Below the pieces are notes generated by a model, which worked only from the letters and a program-made list of their open reading frames with translations, was not told the DNA's origin and did no database searches. From contig JARFRM010000299.1 of assembly GCA_029287235.1 (NCBI GenBank), forward strand, positions 1-58,947: DNA of 58,947 nt, in the 5' to 3' direction. The translations under genes and the position numbers were made by a program. Positions within the stretch are counted from its first letter, which is position 1; every line of letters starts with the position of its first letter. This document shows, one piece after another, positions 25,333 through 33,475 of this stretch. The DNA is from Thermoanaerobaculales bacterium. GTDB taxonomy: Bacteria > Acidobacteriota > Thermoanaerobaculia > Thermoanaerobaculales > Sulfomarinibacteraceae.

Positions 25333-26943
25333 ATGGATGCACCGCCTCACCCACCGGGTTCTCGGCAACGGCGCAGCACGATCGTGGTCGTGATCGCGGT
25401 GGTGGGCCTCTATCTACTCCCTGCGGCCGGTCATCCTCCCGCCACCAACCCCAACGAGTTGGTCCGCATCGAGCTCGCCCTCGCCATGGCGACCTGGGCG
25501 ACCGTCGATCTCGACAGTCCGGCTCGGGTCTATGGCTATTCCGAGGACCTGGCACGCCGGGACGACCGCATGTTGGCGGACAAGGCGCCCGGCCTCTCGC
25601 TCGCCGCCGTACCTGTGGTGTGGCTCTCGGGATCCTTGCTGCCCTCCATCCCCGACTCCGATCTGCCGCGGTACTGGCCACTCCGCCACCTCCTGACCGG
25701 AGTACTCGTGGCCCTGGGCACTGCGCTGCTGTGCTTCTTCGTTGCCGCCGGAATCTCGGATCTTCGGGACAAGGGCTGGATCCCACTTGCCCTCATCGCC
25801 GCCCTCGGCACGCCCTTGTGGTCCTATGGGACGGTCTTCTTCGGTCACGCTCCCGCGGCGGCGCTCATCGCGGTCGCATGGGTCATCCTCCTGCAACCGG
25901 GCAACGCCCCGGGGGGAACGCGAACGGCTTTTCTGGGCGGGCTCTCGGCGGGGTTGGCCATCACCACCGAGTACCCCACCGCCCTGCTGGTCGCCATCGT
26001 CTTCGGCTCTCTGGTTTTTCGTCGCGTTCCCCCACGGCAGCTCGGATCCGCCTTTGCCGGTCTCGCGATCGGGCTGTTGCCGGTGCTGGTCTATCACCAG
26101 GTTGCCTTCGGCGCTCCTTGGCTGACCGGCTACGTGTTCAAGGCCGACCCCGGGTTCCAACAGATTCACGCCACCGGCTTGAGCGGGGTATCTCTGCCCA
26201 CCATCGAGGGTCTCTGGGGGGTGCTGTTCAGTTCCGCGCGTGGTCTTTTCTTTTTCTCGCCGGTGCTGCTCCTGACCCCCATCGGTCTGTGGCTCATGCA
26301 CCGACGACACCGGTGGAGAGACGTCGCACCCCTGACAGCCGCCATCGTCGTCTATGTCGCCTTCGCCGCCGGATTCGTCGACTGGCAGGCCGGCTGGTGC
26401 GCCGCCGCCCGCCACCTGGTCCCGATCGTCCCGCTGCTCGCCATCCCGACCATGATGGCCATGGCGGAAATGGCACGCCGAAGGTGGGGACTGCTCGTGT
26501 TGGCGGGACTTGTCGCGCTGTCCGCGGCACGCGGTTTTCTCACCTTGGTGGTCACGCCGTTCTTCCCACCCGAGTTCGACAATCCACTGGGGCAGGTGGT
26601 TCTGCCGAGTCTCCGAGACGGTGTCGCGGCGCCGAACATCGTCAGCTCCGGCATCGGGCTGCACGCCGGATTCGTCTGGGCGACTGCGGCCGCTCTGACG
26701 GCTGTCCTTCTGGTTTGGGGGCTCGGTCGCCTGGGGCGCGGATTCACACCCTGGATCTCGGTGGTGATGGCGCTCACGATCGCCGGGCAAGTGGCCTGGT
26801 GGGTGTGGCGCAGCCCACCGCCCGACCCACAACTCGAGAGGTACAGGGCTCAGCTGCTCGTCAACCTCGGCCATCGGGAAGCCGCGGCTCGGATCGATGC
26901 CACGCTTCGGTCTACGCCGCCTTCAGCTCGCGGGGACCGCTGA
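25333..26943 (+). CDS. Multi-spanning membrane protein, GT-C-like
   Basis: 536 residues with about eleven hydrophobic segments from residue 17 to ~490 and a short soluble tail (RYRAQLLVNLGHREAAARID). Features shared with a bacterial family of unproven mannosyltransferase-like proteins are NPNELVRIELALAMATWATV, a luminal region with ADKAPGLSLAAVPV, and GLAITTEYPTALLVAIVFG. The K-x-PG and TEYP motifs recur in that family. It could transfer sugars from a polyprenyl carrier, but no catalytic residue is certain. It has no same-strand neighbours and ends 5 bases from the convergent zapB-like gene. Confidence 0.55.
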   Translation: MDAPPHPPGSRQRRSTIVVVIAVVGLYLLPAAGHPPATNPNELVRIELALAMATWATVDLDSPARVYGYSEDLARRDDRMLADKAPGLSLAAVPVVWLSGSLLPSIPDSDLPRYWPLRHLLTGVLVALGTALLCFFVAAGISDLRDKGWIPLALIAALGTPLWSYGTVFFGHAPAAALIAVAWVILLQPGNAPGGTRTAFLGGLSAGLAITTEYPTALLVAIVFGSLVFRRVPPRQLGSAFAGLAIGLLPVLVYHQVAFGAPWLTGYVFKADPGFQQIHATGLSGVSLPTIEGLWGVLFSSARGLFFFSPVLLLTPIGLWLMHRRHRWRDVAPLTAAIVVYVAFAAGFVDWQAGWCAAARHLVPIVPLLAIPTMMAMAEMARRRWGLLVLAGLVALSAARGFLTLVVTPFFPPEFDNPLGQVVLPSLRDGVAAPNIVSSGIGLHAGFVWATAAALTAVLLVWGLGRLGRGFTPWISVVMALTIAGQVAWWVWRSPPPDPQLERYRAQLLVNLGHREAAARIDATLRSTPPSARGDR

Positions 26944-26948
26944 GGGAA

Positions 26949-27224
26949 TCAGTTTGCTGAGGTCCCCTTGGTAAGCACGCCGTCGATGAGACCGAGCACC
27001 TTTTCGAGACGGGCGGCGAGCTCGTCGCGCTGTTTCTCGAGCGAGGTCACTCGTTCGTCGGCTTCTGATTGGCCCGACAGCTGGGTTTTGAGCTCCGTGA
27101 TTTCGGTCTCGAGATCACCGACTCTGGCTTCGAGCTCGGCTGAGGTCGAAACGGCGGCGCTGTAGGCCTCGACGAGCTCTTCAATACGGGATTCCAGCTG
27201 TTTCAGGACCGATTCCATTGCCAT
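26949..27224 (-). CDS. ZapB-like coiled-coil cell division protein
   Basis: 91 residues from ATG 27224, chosen because GGGAG lies 6 bases upstream. Almost the whole protein is a heptad-repeat coiled coil: ESVLKQLESRIEELVEAYSA, LEARVGDLETEITELKTQLS, RVTSLEKQRDELAARLEKVL. Size and composition match ZapB, which bridges ZapA-FtsZ and the division apparatus, and the position between pheT and zapA is where zapB-like genes occur in related genomes. Coiled coils carry little family-specific signal, so the name is tentative. Confidence 0.6.
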   Translation of the reverse strand: MAMESVLKQLESRIEELVEAYSAAVSTSAELEARVGDLETEITELKTQLSGQSEADERVTSLEKQRDELAARLEKVLGLIDGVLTKGTSAN

Positions 27225-27246
27225 GGCAAACTCCCTTGGATATCCA

Positions 27247-29283
27247 TCACGCAAAGGTCACGCCGAGGCGCCGGCTCAGACCCTCGCGGAGCGCCTCCTG
27301 TTGGTCGTTGACCTCGTCTTGGGTCAGCGACCTGTCGGCGGCACGATACGTCAGTCTCAGCGTCGATCGGACGGCTCCCGATGGCAGCCCCTTGCCCGTA
27401 TAGCGCGTCTGGAGGTCGATGGCCTCCACCAGGTCACCGGCGAGCTCTCGAGCCACCGTGTGGAGATCGGCATAGCTCAGATCCGTAGGGTGTTCGACGG
27501 TCATGTCAGCCGTGACCGCGGGGGTGCGGGGCAGCTCGACAAATGACGGAAGCGGAATCTCCTCGGCCGCCGCCGCCAAATCGAGCTCGGCAACATAGAC
27601 GGGCGTCTTGATGTCCCACTTTTTGGCCATCGAGTGATCGACCAACCCGGCGCTACCGATGGTCTTTCCGTCATCGGTCTCGATCACAGCCGCCTGTGCC
27701 TCGTCGAGCCATGGACCGCCGCCACGCCGCCATCGATGGTTCGGGTACCCGAGCTCATCGGCAATGGCGTCGACCACACCTTTGAGATCGGCAAAATCCA
27801 CGGCCCGGTCCCGTCCGAGACGCGAACCCACCAGGGCGACCGCGAGACGTTCTCCCTCGGCGGGGGCTCCATCGGCGAACCAGAAGACCCGGCCCTGCTC
27901 GAAGACGGCCACGGTCCGCTCGCCCTGGTTGAGATTGTCGCGAACCGCCGACAAGAGACCGGGGAGCAGCGACCGCCGCATGGTGGCCTGGGTGCTCGCG
28001 AGGGGATTGTCCAGCTGCACCGCCTGACCCGGACACATGGGGAGACTCTCGACCGCGGCGTCGGAGTCGGGGTCGATGAAGGACCAGGTCATGATCTCGG
28101 CGAGTCCGACATTCACGGCCGCCGAGCGCGCTCGATCGACGAGCTCCCAGTTGGGGTTGCGCCGACCCGGGGCCGTCGCCAGGACCGGCAGCCGTGCCGG
28201 GATGGCGTCAAAGCCCACATGGCGGACGAACTCCTCGATGAGATCCGCCTCGCGCTCGAGATCGACCCGGTAGGAGGGCACACTGCAAATGATCGTGTCA
28301 CCATCCGTCCGCGGGTTGAGATCGAGGCCGTTGGCGATTTCGACCAGGCGGGCGAGGGGAATCTCGAGACCCATGAACGACGAGAGCTTGGACGCGGTGG
28401 TCGTCAACTCGTGAGGCTCCCACGGCCGGGGACGGACATCGATGCGTCCGGCACACACCGTTCCACCTGTGAACTCGGCGATGAGGGCGGCGGCGTAGTC
28501 GATGGCGAGAGGTGGCAGCTCGGGATCCGCGCCCCGCTCGAACCGGTGCGAGGCCTCGGTGTGCATCCCGAGCTTGCGCGCCGCACGACGAATACTCAGG
28601 GCGTCGAAGTTGGCGGCCTCGAGCAATACATCGACGGTGTCGTCCCCGATCTCGGAGTCGGCGCCACCCATGATCCCGGCGAGACCGACCACATCGTAGG
28701 CATCGGCAATGACGGGCATCCCGGGCTCGAGCTTGCGGGTCTCGCCGTCGAGGGTCACGAGACTCTCGCCGGCCACCGCCCGACGGGCGATGAGCCTGGC
28801 GCCGCCGACCTTGGCGAGATCATAGGCGTGAAGCGGCTGACCGAACTCGAGCAGAACATAGTTGGTGACATCGACGATGGCGCTGATGGGCCGCACGCCG
28901 GAGTTGGCGAGCCGCCGCTGCATCCACTCGGGCGAGCTTGCCGCAGCCACGCCGCGGATGACTCGGGCGCAGAAGCGGGTGCACATCGTCGGGTCGTCGA
29001 TCTCCACTGTGGCGAGATCGGACGACGGCTCATCGCTCTCGTCGAGCTCGAATTCAAACGGCTTGAGGGTCGCACCGGCGGCGAGCGCGGCTTCGCGGGC
29101 GAGACCGCGGTGATTCATGGCGTCGGGTCGGTTGGTCGTGACCTCGACATCCCAGATTTCGCCGCCGTCACCCTCCTCGCGCAGCTCCACGAGGAAGCCG
29201 CACGCCGTGAGCTTGTCGGTCATCTCATCGGCGCCGGGCGGGCTATCCAGGAGATCCATCAGCCAGGCTGCATCGAAGTTCAT
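27247..29283 (-). CDS. pheT: Phenylalanine-tRNA ligase beta subunit, lacking the OB-fold tRNA-binding domain
   Basis: 678 residues, about 115 shorter than the usual ~795. The N-terminal FDAAWLMDLLDSPPGADEMT and AACGF-like segment (LTACGFLVEL) run straight into the VTTNRPDAMNHRGLAREAAL region, so the EMAP/Trbp111-like OB domain normally at residues ~40-150 is absent. The B3/B4 editing domain (GVRPISAIVDVTNYVLLEFG), B5 domain (VPSYRVDLEREADLIEEFVR), catalytic-like core and C-terminal FDX-ACB anticodon-binding domain (LPRTPAVTADMTVEHPTDLS) remain. With PheS it charges tRNA-Phe. ATG 29283 overlaps the pheS stop (ATGA); longer open frame upstream lies within pheS. Confidence 0.93.
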   Translation of the reverse strand: MNFDAAWLMDLLDSPPGADEMTDKLTACGFLVELREEGDGGEIWDVEVTTNRPDAMNHRGLAREAALAAGATLKPFEFELDESDEPSSDLATVEIDDPTMCTRFCARVIRGVAAASSPEWMQRRLANSGVRPISAIVDVTNYVLLEFGQPLHAYDLAKVGGARLIARRAVAGESLVTLDGETRKLEPGMPVIADAYDVVGLAGIMGGADSEIGDDTVDVLLEAANFDALSIRRAARKLGMHTEASHRFERGADPELPPLAIDYAAALIAEFTGGTVCAGRIDVRPRPWEPHELTTTASKLSSFMGLEIPLARLVEIANGLDLNPRTDGDTIICSVPSYRVDLEREADLIEEFVRHVGFDAIPARLPVLATAPGRRNPNWELVDRARSAAVNVGLAEIMTWSFIDPDSDAAVESLPMCPGQAVQLDNPLASTQATMRRSLLPGLLSAVRDNLNQGERTVAVFEQGRVFWFADGAPAEGERLAVALVGSRLGRDRAVDFADLKGVVDAIADELGYPNHRWRRGGGPWLDEAQAAVIETDDGKTIGSAGLVDHSMAKKWDIKTPVYVAELDLAAAAEEIPLPSFVELPRTPAVTADMTVEHPTDLSYADLHTVARELAGDLVEAIDLQTRYTGKGLPSGAVRSTLRLTYRAADRSLTQDEVNDQQEALREGLSRRLGVTFA

Positions 29284-30299
29284 TCGAACTGCCTCGTCAA
29301 TCGTTGGTCGCCGGCAAAGAGCTGCCGAAGATCGGGAATTCCATACTGCAACATGGCCACCCGGTCGAGACCGAGGCCAAAGGCGAATCCCGTGTATCGT
29401 TCGGGGTCGATACCCACCGCCTCGAAGACCCGCGGGTCGACCATCCCGGAACCCAGGATCTCGATCCAGCCCGAACCCGAGCACACCCCGCAACCCTTCA
29501 TGTCACAGAAGATGCACGAGATGTCGACCTCGGCCGACGGCTCGGTGAAGGGGAAGTAGCCGGGCCGGAGACGGACCTGGACGTCGTCCGAAAAAAGGGC
29601 GTGGAGAAAGGTCTCCAGCGTCGCTTTGAGATTGCCGACGGTGATCCCCTCATCCACCACCAGCCCTTCGAGTTGGTGGAACATGGGCGAGTGCCTCAGA
29701 TCAGAGTCGCGGCGATAGACGCGCCCGGGGACCACGATCCTGATCGGCGGCTGTGTGCGCTCCATCACCCGCGCCTGGACCGGAGAGGTATGGGTTCGCA
29801 GGAGATTCGAGCCGACGTAGAAGGTGTCCTGGTCATCCCGCGCCGGGTGATCCGGCGGGATGTTGAGCGCCTCGAAGTTGTGCCAGTCATCCTCGATCTC
29901 GGGGCCGCTCTCGACGTCGTAGCCCATCCTGAGGAAGATCTCCTCGATGCGGCGCCGGACCAGGTGGACCGGGTGCTCGGCGCCCCGCGGTAGGGCCCTA
30001 CCGGGCAGGGTCACGTCGATCTGGCCGACCGAAGACGACCCCGCCGACGCGGCCGCCCGCTCCTTGGCCTGCTTGAGCCCGTCCTCGACGAATTTCTTCA
30101 GCTCGTTGAGAGCCTGGCCATAGTCGCGCTTGGCCTCGTTGGGCAATTCACGCAATGCGGCTGTCAGGTCCTGCAACAGACCCGATTTGCGGCCGGCATA
30201 GGCGACCCGGAGCGTTTCGACCGCATCCGGATCGCTCCCCGCGGCCGCCAAATCGGCGGCAAAGGACGCCCGCACCTTCTTCAGGCGCTCGAGCCCCAC
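29280..30299 (-). CDS. pheS: Phenylalanine-tRNA ligase alpha subunit
   Basis: 339 residues. An N-terminal coiled coil precedes the class II catalytic core: HPVHLVRRRIEEIFLRMGYD (motif 1), RVYRRDSDLRHSPMFHQLEG (motif 2) and GFAFGLGLDRVAMLQYG (motif 3). It activates Phe and transfers it to tRNA-Phe as an alpha2-beta2 enzyme. GTG 30299 is used as start: it is 7 bases after the L20 stop and preceded by GAGGG; the frame upstream runs inside rplT. A Cys-rich strip (CIFCDMKGCGVCSGSGW) near motif 3 is common in PheS. Confidence 0.95.
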   Translation of the reverse strand: MGLERLKKVRASFAADLAAAGSDPDAVETLRVAYAGRKSGLLQDLTAALRELPNEAKRDYGQALNELKKFVEDGLKQAKERAAASAGSSSVGQIDVTLPGRALPRGAEHPVHLVRRRIEEIFLRMGYDVESGPEIEDDWHNFEALNIPPDHPARDDQDTFYVGSNLLRTHTSPVQARVMERTQPPIRIVVPGRVYRRDSDLRHSPMFHQLEGLVVDEGITVGNLKATLETFLHALFSDDVQVRLRPGYFPFTEPSAEVDISCIFCDMKGCGVCSGSGWIEILGSGMVDPRVFEAVGIDPERYTGFAFGLGLDRVAMLQYGIPDLRQLFAGDQRLTRQFE

Positions 30300-30306
30300 G
30301 ACACCC

Positions 30307-30657
30307 TCAGCCCGTGCTCTTGGCCAGCTCGACCAGTTCGGTGAAGGCCTTGGGATCACGGACGGCGATGTCGGCCAGGACCTTACGATCGAGTTCGCAG
30401 CCGGCGTTCTTCAGCCCGTTGATGAAGACCGAGTAGGTGGTTCCGTTGAGCCGCGCCGCGGCGTTGATTCGGGTGATCCAGAGGCTGCGGAATTGCCGCT
30501 TGCGCTGCTTGCGGTCGCGGTAGGCATACTGCAGCGACTTCTCGACCTGGATCTTGGCGGTCCGGTGGAGGCGCGACTTGCCTCCCCAGTAGCCTTCGGC
30601 GAGATTGAGAATCTTCTTTCGGCGATCCTTGCGATTGGACGATCGTTTGACGCGCAT
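30307..30657 (-). CDS. rplT: 50S ribosomal protein L20
   Basis: 116 residues: [20 protein letters not shown] at the N-terminus, then [20 protein letters not shown] and [20 protein letters not shown], all diagnostic of L20. It is an early 23S rRNA-binding assembly protein. It follows rpmI after 10 bases and precedes pheS by 7. In enterobacteria L20 represses the infC-rpmI-rplT mRNA; infC is missing here, so any such control would act on different leader RNA. Confidence 0.97.
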   Translation of the reverse strand: MRVKRSSNRKDRRKKILNLAEGYWGGKSRLHRTAKIQVEKSLQYAYRDRKQRKRQFRSLWITRINAAARLNGTTYSVFINGLKNAGCELDRKVLADIAVRDPKAFTELVELAKSTG

Positions 30658-30667
30658 TTCAACCTCC

Positions 30668-30868
30668 TCACTTCATCCCGATGAGCATCTCTTTGAGCAC
30701 CTTGGCGTCCGCCTTCGAGACCATGATGGCCTTGCGAAGATTCCGTTTCCGCTTGGTGCTCTTCTTTGTCAGGATGTGAGACGTGTAGGCCTTGTGGCGC
30801 TTGAGACCGCCGTTCGCGGTGCGTTTGATCCGCTTGGCCGCCCCACGGTGGGTCTTCATCTTGGGCAT
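30668..30868 (-). CDS. rpmI: 50S ribosomal protein L35
   Basis: 66 residues, very basic: [40 protein letters not shown]. Family length and sequence are standard. It sits 29 bases after thrS, where infC would normally be, so the thrS-infC-rpmI-rplT order is broken by the absence of infC. A GGAGG-like sequence (AAAGAGGGAGGC on the minus strand) precedes the ATG. Confidence 0.96.
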   Translation of the reverse strand: MPKMKTHRGAAKRIKRTANGGLKRHKAYTSHILTKKSTKRKRNLRKAIMVSKADAKVLKEMLIGMK

Positions 30869-30897
30869 GTTTGCCTCCCTCTTTCTTTGGCCCGCTC

Positions 30898-32841
30898 TTA
30901 CGCTTCACGTGAGCGGGTGGATACGGCGTCGACGACTCTCTCGATGACCGCGTCAAGGGAGTGGACCCCCTCGTCGCGCCGGTGACGGAGCCGCAACGAA
31001 ACAGTTTTCTCGTCTGCCTCCCGCTGGCCAACGACCAGCAGGTATGGAACTTTCATGGTCTCGCCATCACGGATCTTGTAACCAAGCTTCTCCGACCGCC
31101 GATCCACATCGGCGCGGAGTCCGTGCTCGCGCAGGGTCCCGACCACCTGCTCGGCATACTCCATGACCGCGTCGGTGATGGGCAGGACCCGCACCTGCTC
31201 GGGCGCCAGCCACGGCGGCAGATCGCCGGCGAAGTGCTCGAGCATCACCCCATAGAAACGCTCCAGGGAGCCGAGGATGGCGCGGTGAATCATCACCGGT
31301 TGGTTTGCGGATCCCTCGGCGTCGATGTAGCCCAGATCGAATCGATCGGGCATCTGAAAGTCGAGTTGGATGGTGGCCAGCTGCCAGGCGCGGCCGAGGG
31401 CGTCGGCGACATCGAAGTCGATCTTGGGCCCGTAGAAGGCGCCCTCTCCCTCTTTGACGGTGTAGGTCACATCGTCTCGATCTTCGAGGCACCGCGCGAG
31501 GACCGCTTCAGCGTGCTCCCAGACCTTGGGATCGCCGATGGCCTTCTCCGGCCTGGTGGAGAGAAAGACCCTGACATCGGAGAACCCGAAGATGTCGTAG
31601 ATCTCGAAGATGAACTCGAAGAGGGCTTCGATCTCCGGCCCGATCTGCTCCGGGGTACAGAAGATGTGGGCGTCGTCCTGGCTGAAGGTGCGAACCCGGG
31701 TCAGACCCGTCACCACCCCCGAGCGCTCGTAGCGGTGGAGCCGGCCGAAGTCGGCGATCCGCCGCGGCAGCTCGCGGTAGGAGTGGGCGCGGGATCCATA
31801 GATCAGGCAGTGCGACGGGCAGTTCATGGGTTTGACGCTCGATGAACGATCCTCGACCTCGTCGAAGGCATCGGCGAAGAACATGTCGTCGCGATAGTTG
31901 TCGTAGTGGCCCGAGCGCTTCCACAGCTCGACATCGAAGATCTGAGGCGTGATGACCTCTTCGTAGCCGTACTGACGGTACTTCTCGCGCATGAGCTCGA
32001 GCAGGGCGTTGTAGACGATGGCGCCGCGAGGGTGGAAGAACGGGCTCGCCGGGGCCTCGGAGTGAAAGCTGAAGAGATCGAGCTCACGCCCGAGCTTGCG
32101 GTGGTCACGGCGCTTGAGCTCCTCGATCCGTTCAAAGTAGGCGTTGAGCTCTTTTTTCGAGCCGAACGCGGTGCCGTAGAGCCGCTGGAGCATCTCGTTG
32201 CGCTCATCGCCCTTGAAGTAGGCGCCGGAGGACTCGAGGAGCCGCACCGCACCGATCTGACCGGTCCGCTGGAGATGGGGGCCGCGACAGAGATCGACGA
32301 AATCACCGTGCCGGTAGAGGGTGATCGCTTCGCCCTCGGGGATGTCCTCGAGGCGGATGAGCTTGATGTCCTCACCGCGACCTGTCATGACCACGCGGAC
32401 CTCGTCGCGGCCGACCTCGGTGCGCTCGAAGGGAAGATCCTCGGCGATGATCTCGCGCATCTTGGTCTCGATGCGCTCGAAGTCTTCGGGTTTGAAGGGC
32501 CGCGGGAAGCGGAAGTCGTACTGGTACTTCTCCGAGTGATCCTGGCGGCCGGCATCGATGGGAGTGCCCGGCCACAGCCGTTTGACGGCGTCCGCCATGA
32601 CGTGCTCGGCGGAGTGGCGGATGACATCGCCCGCCTCGGTGTCCTTGACCGTCACGATCCTCAGCGTCGCATCCTCGGTGAGCCGGGTGCGCAGATCCAC
32701 CAGCTCACCGTCGACCTCCCCGGCCACGGTGTCCTTTGCCAACCGCGGGCCGATGGCGGCGGCCACATCGAGGACCGTTGAGCCCGAGGGAAGATCCCTC
32801 GCGCTGCCGTCCGGCAGGGTGATTCGGATTGTCTCGGCCAT
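30898..32841 (-). CDS. thrS: Threonine-tRNA ligase
   Basis: 647 residues. An N-terminal TGS domain ([20 protein letters not shown]), an editing domain with [19 protein letters not shown] and [20 protein letters not shown], then the class II core with the zinc Cys in [18 protein letters not shown], motif 2 [20 protein letters not shown], and motif 3 [17 protein letters not shown], and a C-terminal anticodon-binding domain. It charges tRNA-Thr and edits Ser-tRNA-Thr. ATG 32841 preceded by GGAG is used rather than the frame's upstream Met, which lies in the tRNA-Val terminator region. It leads the ribosomal protein-pheST group. Confidence 0.96.
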   Translation of the reverse strand: MAETIRITLPDGSARDLPSGSTVLDVAAAIGPRLAKDTVAGEVDGELVDLRTRLTEDATLRIVTVKDTEAGDVIRHSAEHVMADAVKRLWPGTPIDAGRQDHSEKYQYDFRFPRPFKPEDFERIETKMREIIAEDLPFERTEVGRDEVRVVMTGRGEDIKLIRLEDIPEGEAITLYRHGDFVDLCRGPHLQRTGQIGAVRLLESSGAYFKGDERNEMLQRLYGTAFGSKKELNAYFERIEELKRRDHRKLGRELDLFSFHSEAPASPFFHPRGAIVYNALLELMREKYRQYGYEEVITPQIFDVELWKRSGHYDNYRDDMFFADAFDEVEDRSSSVKPMNCPSHCLIYGSRAHSYRELPRRIADFGRLHRYERSGVVTGLTRVRTFSQDDAHIFCTPEQIGPEIEALFEFIFEIYDIFGFSDVRVFLSTRPEKAIGDPKVWEHAEAVLARCLEDRDDVTYTVKEGEGAFYGPKIDFDVADALGRAWQLATIQLDFQMPDRFDLGYIDAEGSANQPVMIHRAILGSLERFYGVMLEHFAGDLPPWLAPEQVRVLPITDAVMEYAEQVVGTLREHGLRADVDRRSEKLGYKIRDGETMKVPYLLVVGQREADEKTVSLRLRHRRDEGVHSLDAVIERVVDAVSTRSREA

Positions 32842-32879
32842 GGGGCACTCCGTTTGTTTCTCAATCGCGCCAAAAACAC

Positions 32880-32898
32880 AAAAACCCGACCACGGGTT
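32880..32898 (-). terminator. Intrinsic terminator after the tRNA-Val pair
   Basis: Minus strand: AACCCG, loop TGGT, CGGGTT (stem 32883-32888 with 32893-32898), then a U-rich run (TTTGTGTTTTT). It lies 26 bases after the tRNA-Val(CAC) gene and about 40 bases before thrS. Confidence 0.7.
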
Positions 32899-32924
32899 GG
32901 GATCGGGTATCACTGTTCCATCAA

Positions 32925-33001
32925 TGGTAGGCGCGCGCGGACTCGAACCGCGGGCCTCATCCGTGTGAGGGATGCGCTCTAACCAACTGAGCTACGCGCC
33001 T
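32925..33001 (-). tRNA. tRNA-Val (anticodon CAC)
   Basis: On the minus strand a full cloverleaf: acceptor AGGCGCG/CGCGCCT, D arm GCTCAGTTGGTTAGAGC, anticodon stem CATCC/GGATG with loop CTCACAC (anticodon CAC, reading GUG), T arm CGCGG-TTCGAGT-CCGCG, discriminator A and an encoded CCA. 77 bases with CCA. It follows the tRNA-Val(GAC) gene by 16 bases. Confidence 0.97.
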
Positions 33002-33017
33002 CCACGGAACAGAAAAA

Positions 33018-33094
<77 letters not shown>

Positions 33095-33475
33095 ATCAGG
33101 CTACTGACAGGTGGTCCCGTGGACACTTGAAACCTGTCTTCGTCCTTAACTTTTAAAGATCAACCTCCGGAAACCCGGAAGGAACGGGATCTTAGCAACC
33201 GGGCGGGTGGCTGTCAACGGGAACACCTCCACCACACCGGGCGCGTGTTCCGGCGGGACTTTCCGCTCTCGACAAGAGCCAAACCGGAGCGGGATTGGAT
33301 CGACCTCGAGCCCGGCGCACCCACGGTCGGATCACAATTTCGAGCCGAGCGCCCGGAACAGCCTCGCGGCCAACGTGTCGACCTGCCCACCGCGAAGACA
33401 GCGCCAGTAATCCGGGCCTTGTCGAGTCGAGCGGCTGAAGCGACCGGCTGTATCAAGGGTCGGACGATCGGCAGT
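33095..33475. other. Non-coding gap upstream of the tRNA-Val pair and the sulfatase-like gene
   Basis: 381 bases between the tRNA-Val(GAC) gene and the sulfatase-like start. It holds the tRNA promoter (33189-33217) and its ~87-base leader on the minus strand. The remainder (about 33220-33475) is G+C-rich; an in-frame extension of the downstream gene through it has no signal-peptide or domain character, and I recognise no promoter for the plus-strand gene. Confidence 0.6.
33189..33217 (-). promoter_or_regulatory. Sigma-70 promoter of the tRNA-Val operon
   Basis: Minus strand: perfect -35 TTGACA (33212-33217), 17-base spacer, -10 TAAGAT (33189-33194). Transcription would start near 33182, leaving a leader of about 87 bases before tRNA-Val(GAC). 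The strength fits a stable-RNA operon. Confidence 0.75.

Noticed and set aside
25414..26874. 486-codon minus-strand open frame opposite the GT-C-like gene
   Set aside because: The plus-strand frame shows regular membrane spans; the antisense translation is a charged, Gln/Gly-rich artefact.
27634..29559. 641-codon plus-strand open frame opposite pheT
   Set aside because: Shadow of pheT codons; low-complexity His/Asp/Gly-rich translation and no start context.
30869..30897. L20 autoregulatory leader or T-box upstream of rpmI, or a T-box upstream of thrS
   Set aside because: Only 29 bases lie before rpmI, and the gap before thrS holds the tRNA-Val terminator; no T-box core motif is visible.
30411..31031. 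Possible displaced infC in a minus-strand frame over rpmI/rplT
   Set aside because: Translation has no IF3 motif and is a frame-shifted shadow of thrS, rpmI and rplT.
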